A stretch of 64,000 bases of DNA from Lumbricus terrestris. Lineage: Eukaryota; Annelida; Clitellata; Crassiclitellata; Lumbricidae. The position numbers were made by a program, and so were the translations under genes. The DNA is taken from assembly GCA_949752735.1 (NCBI GenBank), contig OX457040.1, forward strand, positions 8,707,612-8,771,611, written 5' to 3'. The notes under the pieces are model-generated. The model was not told where the DNA came from, did not search any database, and was given only the letters and a program-made list of their open reading frames with translations. This document shows positions 1-10,929 of this stretch, piece by piece (position 1 is the first letter of the stretch; every line of letters starts with the position of its first letter).

Positions 1-679
1 CGATGTCAACCGCTGCTTTTATACATATGGACCGAAAGAAAATGCGCTGGACATAAGCACCTCTAAAACGGTGTAAACCGTAAAGCTTTTTTGCGTATGA
101 GACCGAAAGAAAAGTTTTGTCATAAACTTGCGAAAAAAGGCCAACTTGGAAAATGAGGGGTTTAGCCCCCCACCATGGCCCCAATGGTGGGAGAGATTCG
201 CCGACCCACCCATTGACCAGTGTCGGATCGAACCCGACCCCCCTGCGAAGGATTAGGGTCGATTGCTTGAAAGCTGTGGAAGTGTATAGCTAACGCACAA
301 ACAAACAAACACACAGAGTTACCAAAATATATATTAGATAGGCCTACACATAATTATCTGCACATAAATGTTTTATTTGCTAATAGCAATTATGACTTCT
401 AGGTTGACCATTATAATTATATCAAACGTGCATTCCCAGACAGTGGTAGAACACACAACAAGAATTAAATTTTATATCGAGCAAGAGCACACACATTTTG
501 AGGTGTGTAAGAGAAACATGATGCAAATCTGACAACTATAATATTATTGTTGTGTCACATGTCCAGGACCTTGGAATTCGTCCATTGCCGGTGTACTGCG
601 AGATTCTATCCGGCAGCAAAAGCTGTCCAAAAACTATCCGAAAATTAAAAAATAAGCCGCTATAGACATTTTCCGCATT

Positions 680-752
680 TTGCTTTGGGGGGGCTGAGCC
701 GCATTCAGGGGGGGCTTAGCCCCCCCCAGCCCCCCCCTGGCGCCGCCACTGG
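680..752. mobile_element. Right end of a CAGTGGCGGCGC-family element
   Basis: GGGGGCTGAGCC...GGCGCCGCCACTG matches the right end of the family. The left end is not found in the window. A similar isolated end (CTGGCGCCGCCACTG) occurs at 2928-2942. Confidence 0.5.
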
Positions 753-1263
753 TGGACGATTTGATTTTCTAAGCCTTTGCATACGCGGGTGGGCTGCCAA
801 TTCCCAACGCCGATCAAACGGTGCAGGAATTCAGTGTATCTGTGTTTGTCACGGGCGCCGATGGAACAGACATATTGGTAAAATTTTGCCTTGGTGGCGA
901 TTTGAAGTCACGACTTCATTATTGAAAATACTGCACAGAAATCTTTGAACCGAACCCGCACACATCCCGCTATTAGAACGATAACGTCCTTAAGCATCAT
1001 CTGACGTTAAGCCTACACCATCTGGCAATTTAAGACAACCGTTGAATATAGTTGTCGTGAATGGGCGCTATATAAATTTCGTAGATATATTCCTGTCCGA
1101 GTCCGTGTGCAGAAAGTGGTTAATTTAATTGGTGATCGAGCAAATTGACTATAGAAGAGGAGATAGAAATATGGATCCAAATTATCCTATTGATGCTAAT
1201 TGACAAAGTTCAGAAAGGGGAAATAATAGTCTTACATTTAAATTAAAATGCATTGTGGCTTAC

Positions 1264-3324
1264 CGTTGTGTCACTGAGTGACGTGAGTTTTGCACGTTTG
1301 GCATTATCATTATCATTCCTTTGCGATGCTACAAGAGAAGTAATTGTAACAACGCACAAATGTTATTACTTGCTGTAAAAACTGCATATAGGATTCTATA
1401 TTATGTTTGAGGCAAGAATTTTATTCCAGTATTCGAGGCTGCAAAATAGAGCCATGTCTACAGCTACTTTTGTGCATGTTGCGTGGACTTCACTGTGTAT
1501 TTATACAGATCCGTCCGGAATAATGTCTATGTACACCGTCGATCAGTGAAAACTAAGCCAAACTGTTTTTCATATATCTGGCAGGGCAATGTTCTGGGAG
1601 AGAAAGCTCTGGCAGTGCAAAAATTTTGGCAGGCCAGAATTCTGACAGGGCAACATTTTGACAGGGAAAAATTCTGGCAGGCAAAAATTCTGGCTGGGTA
1701 AAGATTCTGGTACGACAAAAGTTCTGGAAGGGAACAATTCTGTGGATGTTTACCCAACATTGCGTGTACAACTGCATAATATAACAGCATAGGCCCAACT
1801 GTCGCTTTATTGTTTTTCAAATGAAGCGTAAGCATTTGCTTCAAAACAATAGACCTATATAGGCCTACCTGACTCAGGAACTTTATTTGCTGAACTTTTT
1901 GCTTTCGAAATGCTACTCGAGAGAGGATTTACGGTGCTTCACTCACTAAGTCAGTGCATGAGATTAGTCTACAGTGTGTGCCATAAAAAAATCCCTAGGT
2001 TTCTTACCAATACCTTGGCCAAAATTAGGAATTTTTAAATGAAATTTTGTTGGCTTGATGCCAATTCATATTTACACATTATGTCCAGATTTTATTAAAA
2101 TATTTTAAACAGAACAAAAGTTGTATCACTTTTAGCGAGCTGCCGCCTACTGTTTTTTTACGATTCAGAAACACGACCCAGTAAAAAGTAACAAAAACGA
2201 TTTTATTAAGTAGCATCTCAAATCATTGGTGTAAAAAAATGTTATTGACAGAAAAAGCAATATTATTATTATTTAGTAAAAAAACAGGTAGGTCTACCAG
2301 CATAGCTGCACGTTGCTGTGGCATCATTTAGCAAGATGACTGTCGGTTGGTAAATTATAAAAGAATTTTTCAGTTTAATATTTTTTTAATTAAAATAATC
2401 AAATCGAAAATTCTATCAAATTAAAACGCCCAATGTGTCAATGGTAGACAAAATTTGTATTGACACACTTCATGAGCAAGGTCCTGGAGATGAAGCTATA
2501 ATCGCCGCTTGCTCTGATAATCAGTGACTAAAAATCATGTAACTTTTGTTCTGTTTGAAATATTGTGGTGAAATCTGGCCACTGTGCGTAAATATGAATT
2601 GTCTTTAGGACAGTAAAATTTGATATATTAAAAAAAATTCTGGCCAAGATATTTAACAAAAACCTTAGGGAGGGCCATTTATGGCCCACCCTGTATAAGA
2701 TTTATAAGATTTGCTTTCCAAATGTCAAAAAGTGTTCGGTTTTATGACTTCGCCCATCTGATCCTCTGATCAGCCGACCCTAACAGTGTAAGATGTATGA
2801 TTTATGGCAAGCAAGGTAGCGCAAAAATTATGGGCCTATGTAAGCCCGTACTACGGAGCACTCGACTCGCCTCTGCCCTGGTCACTTGTATGACTGCCCT
2901 GGCTATGCCCTGGCTACAAAAAGTGGCTGGCGCCGCCACTGCTGTGGTTGGCACTATAAAGTGTTTTCTATAAAAGTACTGAGTCCGTAGTCATTACAAA
3001 ACAACTAAGTAGCCTTCTAAGTATGTTCTTACTTGAACCAGATACACGTACAATCCGCATTCCGGTGTACACACATCATATATAATTATCTATTTGTAGC
3101 TAATAATTATGAACAAAGCATTTTAATTATGAAAGTCTTTTCATGGCATGGTCAGCTAATGGTAAGTTACACACGGTCATGCGATCAGGATCTATACTCG
3201 AAAATATTCTGGTCATAAACTACGAATAGTAATAGTCAAAGTTTCCTTTAACTAACTTACAATCTGAGTCTTCGTTCGTCTGCTTGTCGGTGCTGGATTC
3301 AGGAGATGTTCGTTTCTTCGACAT
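1264..3324 (-). CDS. F-box/beta-propeller gene G7, exons 1-2 only (runs off the left edge)
   Basis: This is the leftmost member of the seven-gene array. Exon 1 coding is 3261-3324 (starts [11 protein letters not shown], ends GATT before donor GTAAGT). Exon 2 is 1264-1328, with acceptor TTGTAG and donor GTAAGC. Together they give 43 complete codons, in the same phase as the sister genes. Exon 2 is 65 bases, not 59: two extra codons give an N-D-N-D run before AKRAKL. Sequence from about 750 to 1263 still matches intron 2 of G6, but the F-box exon expected next is not found; a miniature transposon end at about 752 interrupts the match, so exons 3-4 are either further left or lost. Intron 1 (1329-3260) holds a 16-base minisatellite and a mariner-type deletion derivative. 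The exon calls are firm; whether the gene is intact is unknown. Confidence 0.7.
1590..1745. repeat. 16-base minisatellite in intron 1 of G7
   Basis: About nine diverged units of the type TTCTGGCAGGGCAAAAA. Open frames through it on both strands are repeat artefacts. Confidence 0.75.
1970..2695. mobile_element. Deletion derivative of the mariner-type family
   Basis: TA-flanked; left end CAGTGTGTGCCATAAAAAA, right end TTATGGCCCACCCTG. It shares sub-terminal blocks with the copy at 18475-19666 (TTTTGTTCTGTTTRAAATA and GGCCATTGTRCGTAAATATG) but lacks the transposase-like part. It lies in intron 1 of G7. Confidence 0.65.
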
Positions 3325-3628
3325 GGTAGAAATGATTGGACCGTACGTAGGACTGGACTCAGTGTAGACGAACAAGCGGCGCCTCCTCTGACCACAGTCA
3401 ACTTTAATAATATTGCGGGAAGACGCCGATCGATTGTGTTGGGCAAGTTCTGAACAAGTCCATAGATATAAGGGCCTTCACTTGATAGGCTAAGTGAACC
3501 GATTAGATCAACGATTCCCAGCAATTACTAGGTCTTAGTTACATTACTGTTTATTTATCTTAAAGAAGCTAAGGTTTAGAGTTAGGCCTAACGCGAACGA
3601 AGCCTCAACGTCCTGAAATTTCGAATTG

Positions 3629-3636
3629 TGACGTCA
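3629..3636. promoter_or_regulatory. CRE-type octamer upstream of G7
   Basis: A perfect TGACGTCA palindrome, the ATF/CREB consensus, about 305 bases upstream of the G7 ATG. Plus-strand context is ATTGTGACGTCAAACAATGG. Confidence 0.5.
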
Positions 3637-4433
3637 AACAATGGACCGTTTGTCTGAGAATGGTATTTTCCGATGCCATATCGTGCTATATAATTGAGCT
3701 TCGCTGAAAAATAGTAATAAGCTTCGCTTATGTTTCAAGGAATAACACATAAGTACAATCAGCATAATACGGAAAATTATTTGTGTGCGTATAATTTTAT
3801 GAACACCTTTCAATCCTACATGATGCCGTCTCTTCCTGAGTCGTTTGCTTTGACCTCTACCACCCCCGAGGGGGTGTTTTGCGTTTTTTAACCCCCCTCT
3901 CCCAAATGAAATAATGCTGACATAAAAAGATGCATTTACCAACACAATCATGATGTAGGAACTATGGGGATTTCATTTTGAAGCTCTTATTTCTATGTGA
4001 CGTTTACAGTACCACCCTGCAAACCCCATAGTCCGTTGAGTCGGTTGCTTGTCTGCTTGCTCAAGGTCGAGCAAACACCACCCGAAATAAAACCCTGCCT
4101 ACGGCATTGCCTAGAAATAGAGCCTATAGTATACGCCCAGCGAGGCGCACCACGGACCGCAAAACTCGTTCCAGGCATCCCAACCGCTTCGCTGGACGAT
4201 CAAAATATAAGCGAGTTGCAGTTGTCAATTCACGAGATAGGAAATGAATTATAATGCTGGCAGTGGCTTCAGGAGTGAGATGGAGAGAGAGGTAGAGAGT
4301 CAGATGACTCGCTCTTGTCTGGCTGTAGCAATTTCAGCTCATTTTATGAATTAATGAGTTTATGTGGAAGGCAATGGTAAGTTCTTGATCAAGCGTTAAC
4401 CATGATCGCGACCAGTGCTAAAGAAAGTAGGCC

Positions 4434-4707
4434 CAGTGGCGGCGCGAGGATTTCAGTTTCGGGGGGACTGAAGCCTCGCGGCGTAATTTTCCCATTTTCA
4501 TCCGCCGAAATTTCTGACGACCTTTTTCTTTTAGTCATCGGTCGGAATCTCATGAAAATTTTCAATTTTCAAAGCCGAAATTTCTGACGACACTTTTTTT
4601 AGCCGTCGGCCGAAATCGTGGATATTTCAATGTAAAAAAATCAGATGGCCTTTTTTAGGAGGCTGAGCCTCTTATAGGGGGGCTTAGCCCCCATTGCGCC
4701 GCCACTG
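4434..4707. mobile_element. hAT-like miniature element, CAGTGGCGGCGC family
   Basis: Ends CAGTGGCGGCGC and GCGCCGCCACTG are perfect inverted repeats; 8-base target duplication AGTAGGCC on both sides. The interior has repeated TTTCTGACGACCTTTTT motifs and no coding capacity. Confidence 0.8.
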
Positions 4708-5519
4708 AGTAGGCCTATAACATTGCGAGAACAATTTCCCAAAGAATAATCTTAAACAGAATGAGCATTCGACATAGTTCTTTGAATCCATAGGGAATAG
4801 TTTTTAAAAATGAGATCACTATATAATATCTCAAATTGTTTCCTTCGATAATAACTTGACGAATACCGATCGGCCAACTTTATTCTTCCATAAAGCAGGG
4901 GAGAGCTAAACACTTTTGTAACCATCTAAGACAACAAAAATATTTATTTCGTTATGGTAGGCCTACTGAAAAGTGCAAAAGGAACTTAAGTGGTCCAGTA
5001 ACTTAGTAAGTTTCAGAGTTTAAATTCGGAATCAAACAACTCGAATCTGCCAAGTCATTTAGCTATAAATATGCGACTCCAATATAAGTGCATTATAAAC
5101 AATGTTACAAAGTAAATACGACCGAAATTAGTTTTGCTTTACCATAATAAAGTACAGTAAATAGTGCAAACAAAGTCTCAATGTACATCTCAAACAGGCA
5201 AAGTATTTCAACCTATTAAAAATAAAAGGCAGCATTTACTTAGATACGATCGTCACACGATATTATTAAATCAAAGCTATTTAATACAAATATTGTCCAT
5301 ACAGAATAAGTATAGTCCATTAGAACTAAGTTCCTTGAAAAATGACAATAATAACTAAAATACGACCATTGCACGAAATATCAAAACCAATTAATGCAGA
5401 AAATTATCGAAGCAGAAAAAGTATTTCATCAAAGTTACTAAAAGGCGATCATGAATTTATTTTAAAGTAATCGAATACAATTTGTCCATATTATCGCCAC
5501 AATCATCTTTTCGAGTGAT

Positions 5520-8500
5520 TTATTCTTCTGTAAAGCGGAGGATGGCCACAACGTGGAAACCGACAATAGCTACTACTTCATTCCTTTCTCTATTGTATTG
5601 CATTTTGCCCCAGTGATTGAAATAAATTGCATCCAGCGGTGGACCAGAATACTCCAGCTGATTCAGATCAGAATCTAAGAGCTCTGTTCCACCGAGCCGT
5701 CTGACAATCCCAATACGCCCATATTTGTCTGTCTGGCAAACAGCGCCAGCTGTTCTGTGAGACGACTGATATTTGCGTAGAATAGTTCCATGCATATCGA
5801 TCTCCGTTAGTTTCGTCTCCAAATCGCCGTTAGATGAAACCAAAACAAAGTTTCCAGTTGACTTTGGTATTAGTTTATAGAAGGGACGATACGTATGCGA
5901 GGACAACCATGTTTCATGCAGCAACTGACCATTCGGACCATAGACGGTTATCAGTGCACGCCGTTCCTTTCTTTGCTGCCATGAAAGGACCAAATTACCA
6001 TTAGCGGCTACAGCCAGTGTATCATATCTCCTTCGCAAACCACTAATCATGGTTGAAATCTTATACTGATGCTCATCCATCTTTCCAACGCGTAAGATCG
6101 ATAAGTTGTTAGCTTTATTGTTGAGTAAATACAGGCAATTTGAAACGTTGCACGCTGCTATGTCTTGCACTTCCACTCCTACTAGTGGGATGACATCTTT
6201 CACCTCTGCCACATCGTTGAGGTCGTACACATGAATAGAATGGTTGTCATTGTATATCGGTATGCAGAGAATAAACAATTCATCTTTAAGCGTGATTGCT
6301 TCCAAGACGAGACGTGCAGCACGAATCGTTTGCACTATTTCGAAACGAATCGTCTTCACAGCTAAAAAGAAATGATTGCACAACTTACACAAATGAGTGC
6401 AAGAGTTGAGCCACACGCACGCAGCTCCAGACCAAAAGATAACAACTTTGCATTTAATATATACAGAGTGGGCCAAAAAAGTAATCCCCTACGGTTTTTG
6501 CCAATATCTTGGAAAAAATTTAAATTAACATTTGCTTCTGCTCTCCAGGATTAAAAGTAAAAAGTTACCCGCGATAAACTAGTCATTATTATGTATCTCA
6601 ATGCGACGTTCAGTTTTTGGTGGGAAGAGCAAACACTGTGCTGCTAATGATGATCCTTTTTAGGATCAAATTTCTGCATAAGTCGTAGGCTGATATGGTC
6701 CTCAAAGACATCTAGTGGCACCTCAGTTGGAGAGTTAAAGCATGTAGTTCCTTTGCATCCTCTACACATCGCTGAGCACAGCAACTCACACAGTGCACAC
6801 TTGCATGTCTTGGTGCATAGACTTTTGCATATAATTATAACTAAATGTACCTAACACGGTCCACAAAGGTCGCCGGCCCTTAGGGGTTTACCTCTGTCGC
6901 CTATCGGCGGACCTATTTACATGTATCAGAGCAAAATCAGGCAGCAAGCCAATATCCTGGACACAAACTGACATGAAGATATGAACAGAACGATGGCCAT
7001 CAGTACCTACCGTCGAAAGTTCTGTGAAGTTCATTTCGAAAGTAGTTAGTCGTTAGGATGCTGGTCCAATGCGAGCAGACAGTTGATAGTCGACTAATCA
7101 CCGGTTCAGCTGCTTCTTTCCATTCACTGTTCTTCCGAGTCATATCCATCACTTCCATAGCAACGGCTTTAACGAGGATATTCTCAATTAGCTCCATCGG
7201 TAGATCATGCAACTATACAGGTAAAAACGAAAACATAATTATCACATCGGTTTCAAGACCGTTTGGGTATACTAAGGAGTTCCTCGGTAGCATATCAACA
7301 AGATCGTAGGCCTAGATGAAGAAAATGGCTATATTAGGTCATTCACCCTTGATTCACCCAAGGCTCCCTGCGCTAGTCCTGGGGAGTGGGGAAGTCATAG
7401 GTATGAAGTGTCAACGACTTCATTTTCTTAGCCTCAGCATACGCGGGTATACGAGGCCAGTCTCCATCGCCGAAGTTTTCAATCGATGCAGGGCATTCAT
7501 TCTATAGATGTGTTTGTCACAGATGGAACAGAAATATTGACAGAAAAATTTCGACTTTTTGGTGATTTGAAGCTTCGACATCAATGTTGAAAATAATGGA
7601 GATATATCTTTAAACCGAACTCGCACGCATTGCACAGTTAGAGGATGACACGACACCTTCAAACATCATCTAACGGTACCGTACTGGAAAGTTACGATTG
7701 CCTTTGAATAGTTATCTGTAGGCTAAGTGTGCTATGTAAACTCCGAAGCTATTCCTGTCTTTGTCCTTGTGAAGAAAATGATCACTTTAAATGCTGATCG
7801 AACAATTTCATTACCGGAATAGAAGGAGAGATAGATTATGGATCTAATACTACACCATTGAGGTCATTTACAAAGGGTTCTTTTTATAAGGAGAAAATTG
7901 TCTTGTGAGCCTATATAAATTCAAATGCAAAGAGGTTTACCGTTGTGTCACTCAGTGCCGTGAGTTTTGCATGTTTAGCATTTTCATCCTGTTGGAATGC
8001 TACAAGATAAGTAAAAGCAACTTTCTCACTAAGCTTATATAATTTCGTGTCATTATTACTGTATAATTAATTATTATTCTAGGTTCTACATATCAATTGT
8101 GGCAAGCATTCTATAGCAGTATTTTGAGTCTAAAATGAAGCCATGTCGCGCTGAACTTTTGCTTGAACGGATTTTGATCAATCAATCTCATATATGCGCA
8201 TAGCGCTCTTTGAAAATTTCTGCTCAGAGGCGCTCCAAACACAGGCCTGGTCGAAAGAAAAGCTATTAATCAACTATTAATAGACAATAGGCTTATGAGC
8301 AAAGCATTCTAACTATCACTCTTTTCATGTTACGGTCAGCTAGCAGCAATTTACACTGTCTTGTGATCGTGGTCAAAAGGAAAAGGTTATGAATCATGAA
8401 CCGTACTAAAGTAAAAACGTCGTCTAATTAGCTTACAATCTGAGTCTTCATTCGTCTGCTTGTCGATGCTGGATTCAGGAGATGTTCGTTTCTTCGACAT
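5520..8500 (-). CDS. F-box/beta-propeller protein gene G6 (4 exons, 388 aa)
   Basis: Exons: 8437-8500, 7941-7999, 7011-7212, 5520-6361; 1167 coding bases, no internal stop. Phases are 1, 0, 1 at the three junctions, as in all sisters. Residues 1-41 are a charged, probably disordered N-terminus. Residues 42-108 are F-box-like (LHDLPMELIENIL, then VCSHW near residue 86). Residues 109-388 are propeller-like, with repeated blade-type strands ([37 protein letters not shown]) and the family ending FTEE. F-box proteins usually join Skp1 and bring a target to an SCF ubiquitin ligase; that role is inferred here from the fold pattern. The introns are the most compact of the array (437, 728, 649 bases). 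Donor 2 is GTAAAC. Intron 3 contains the left end of a mariner-like repeat. The start ATG is the first ATG shared by all seven copies. The propeller subtype (NHL- or kelch-like) is not settled. Confidence 0.82.
6472..6610. mobile_element. One end of a mariner-type repeat in intron 3 of G6
   Basis: TACAGAGTGGGCCAAAAAAG followed by a GCCAATATCTTGG block, as in the two other copies. The opposite end is not found, so the right boundary is approximate. Confidence 0.45.
8200..8265 (-). mobile_element. Short LINE/SINE tail fragment in intron 1 of G6
   Basis: Contains AGCGCTCTTTGAAAATTTC and CTCAGAGGCGCTCC, the paired GC blocks of the LINE tail; nothing else of the element is recognisable. Confidence 0.5.
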
Positions 8501-8822
8501 GGTAGAAATAATTGGACCGTACTTAGGACTGGACTCAGTGTGGACGAACAAGCGGCGCCTCCTCTGACCACAGTCAACGACTTCAATAATATTGCAGGAA
8601 ACGCCGATCAATTGTGTTGGGCAAATTCTAAACAAGCAGACCGAGATAACGCTTGATAAATTATTCTGATGAACCGACTGGATCTACGATTTCCATCAAT
8701 TATTAATTAGACCTATCTTATTTTCGTTAATAGTTTTATTTAAATGATAGAAGCAATCGAAAGTTTAGACCTAACAGGGTCGAAGTCTCAACATCGTGAT
8801 ATTACAAATTGTCCATTATTTT

Positions 8823-8830
8823 TGACGTCA
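8823..8830. promoter_or_regulatory. CRE-type octamer upstream of G6
   Basis: TGACGTCA about 323 bases upstream of the G6 ATG. The context TTTGACGTCACAATATG is the reverse complement of the G7-type context. A short TG repeat follows at 8855-8884. Confidence 0.5.
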
Positions 8831-9924
8831 CAATATGTAATCTTTTGTTGTGTGTATGTGTGTGTGCGTGTGTGTGTGTGTGTGCCATGTTTCGTGAGTT
8901 TCCATAATTTTATTGGCAACTTGGCTGTCTTGCAGATGAGGCCCAGTGAAGGTGGTAAGATGCGGCAAGCTGCCCTGTGGCGGAAATAGGAAAAACCAAG
9001 GTCAAAGTCCAGGGCAAATAATTCTGGTGAATAACTCCATTGAAAAATAACTGTTCCCCAGGCGATTTCAGCTATGGACAATAACACAATCAACTATTAC
9101 AACTCGTTAAAATTAATTAAGCTAAATCTTCAGTCAAAACCCCGGCCAATCATGCTGCATAGCTCTAGTGTATAGGATATCAAACCTATAACGTGGCATA
9201 AACGACTCTTAAGATAATATGGATGGCCGATAATTGATGAAATCTCCGAGGTTGTCATTTTACTTTTGACAATGACTTTCAAATTTACCAAAGTCATTTC
9301 CAAAAGAGAAATAATCCAAAAGAATGATTATTGTTCAAAGGTAGATAAGGTCGACGTTTTATTTGGAGACTCTGATTGACACTAACGGATGAATTAAACT
9401 AGTCAATAAGCAGTTAGTCCAATCAATCAATCAGTCAATCAATCAATCAATTCATTCATGACGTATGCCCTCCTGGTGCGTTGCATGTATGTCAACAGTT
9501 CTTCTCCACCGGTTACGGTCTTCTGACACGCCGATGGCCTCAGTGATGTCAGCCGGACTGTAGGCCCTACACATAATTTTTTTAGGTGAGTACATGCTAC
9601 CGGCGGAAAAAATCGACTTTTTTGAGCGAAAAATTTCTGACGACCTTTTCTAGTCATCGGGTTGTTTTCGACAATTTTTCAGCCCAAAATGATTATTACC
9701 GCGTGAGACGCTCAAATTTGCGAGTCCCGTCAAGCTGTCCGCAGAAAGATCCCGAACCTCCAGGCCGATGCCTAGCTCAAGGCCGAGTTTCAGGACTTAC
9801 ACTTCTACGAGTCTAATCAGTCGTCATCCAAGACGCGTTTTGGGTGACGATTGATTAGACTCGTAGAAAAAAATTCCACACTATTAGCCTATGCTTCTTT
9901 ACTTGCATACTTTGCTAGGTTGGC

Positions 9925-10035
9925 AGGTTGACGAACAGTCCTATGACGAATCGTCCTTTGACGAATCGTCCGCATGACGAATCGTCCGCATGACGAACAG
10001 TCCGTGACGAATCTTCCTCTGACGAAACGTCCGCA
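9925..10035. repeat. Minisatellite GACGAATCGTCCGCAT between G6 and G5
   Basis: About seven units of 14-16 bases around GACGAATCGTCC, itself nearly palindromic, similar in form to the GGACAATTCGTCC arrays at 37393-37982. Confidence 0.7.
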
Positions 10036-10929
10036 AACCCGATAGAGGTGTCTGTGTAAAAAAACGGTTCATGCATATCTTGAACAGAATATGTATTCAG
10101 CAAAGTTTTTTTGAACAATGGGGAAAAGTGACTAAAAATGAGACAACTTTATGAAAATATCTCAATTTGTCTCCTTCGTTAACATCTTGACGATTACTGG
10201 TGAACCTGATCTATAAGCTTAATTCTTCTGTGAAACGCAAGAGGGATAAAATACTGTGTTTTCCCGATCATCTAAGACAGTGACTAATTAAATTTATTTC
10301 GTTATCTTAGGTCCTCTTAAGTAAGTTGTAAAAGACGATGACCCATATTTGTGGGTGGACAACATGCGGACCAGAAAGTTTCAGGAGGTTAAAATCCGGA
10401 TTCAAACCACTCGAATCTTCGGAGTCATTCGGAAATAAATAGTCTATGCGAATATAAGATAACTCGTGATAAAACAAGGTACAAAGTAAATAGGAATTAT
10501 ATTCGTTTTGCGTTTGTAAATAAAGTGCAGTAAATAGTGCAAACAGAGCCTCAATGTAGACTATTCATCTCAAACTGGCTAAGAATTTCAAACCGGTTCT
10601 CTGAAATAAAAGGCAAAGTCATTAAAATTCGATCATAGCACTATATAGGGCCTATCGGTATCAGAGCTATTTAATACAAATTGTCCAAACAGATTGAGTA
10701 GCCTATTTCAACCCAGATCTTTGCAAGAAAAAAGCGAAGGAATAGGCTATGGTTATCTAAAACACGACCATTACACGAAATATCAAAAGCATCCAATTCA
10801 AATGGACGAAACAGAGATGATCTTTCGATGCAGTTGGCCGAATAAAAAGCTACCATTGAATGAAATATCAAAGCTATCGAATATAGGCTACAAATTGTCC
10901 ATTTCGCCACAATCATCTTTTCGAGTGAT

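Larger units (their letters stand above)
3325..5519. other. Spacer between G7 and G6
   Basis: Holds the upstream region of G7 (CRE octamer at 3629-3636), the hAT-like element 4434-4707 and the conserved downstream block of G6 (about 4790-5519: CTCAAATTGTYTCCTTCG and the GAAATATCAAA repeats). No further gene is seen. Confidence 0.6.
8501..10929. other. Spacer between G6 and G5
   Basis: Upstream region of G6 (8501-9130), a fragment with the TTTCTGACGACC motif of the hAT-like elements (9590-9680), the minisatellite 9925-10035, AATC repeats at 9418-9455, and the conserved downstream block of G5 (10130-10929). No gene seen. Confidence 0.6.

Noticed and set aside
3252..3524. Minus-strand frame ending RRNEHLLNPAPTSRRTKTQIVS, seen in several units
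   Set aside because: It is the alternative frame over exon 1; the MSKK frame is the one that keeps phase with exons 2-4.
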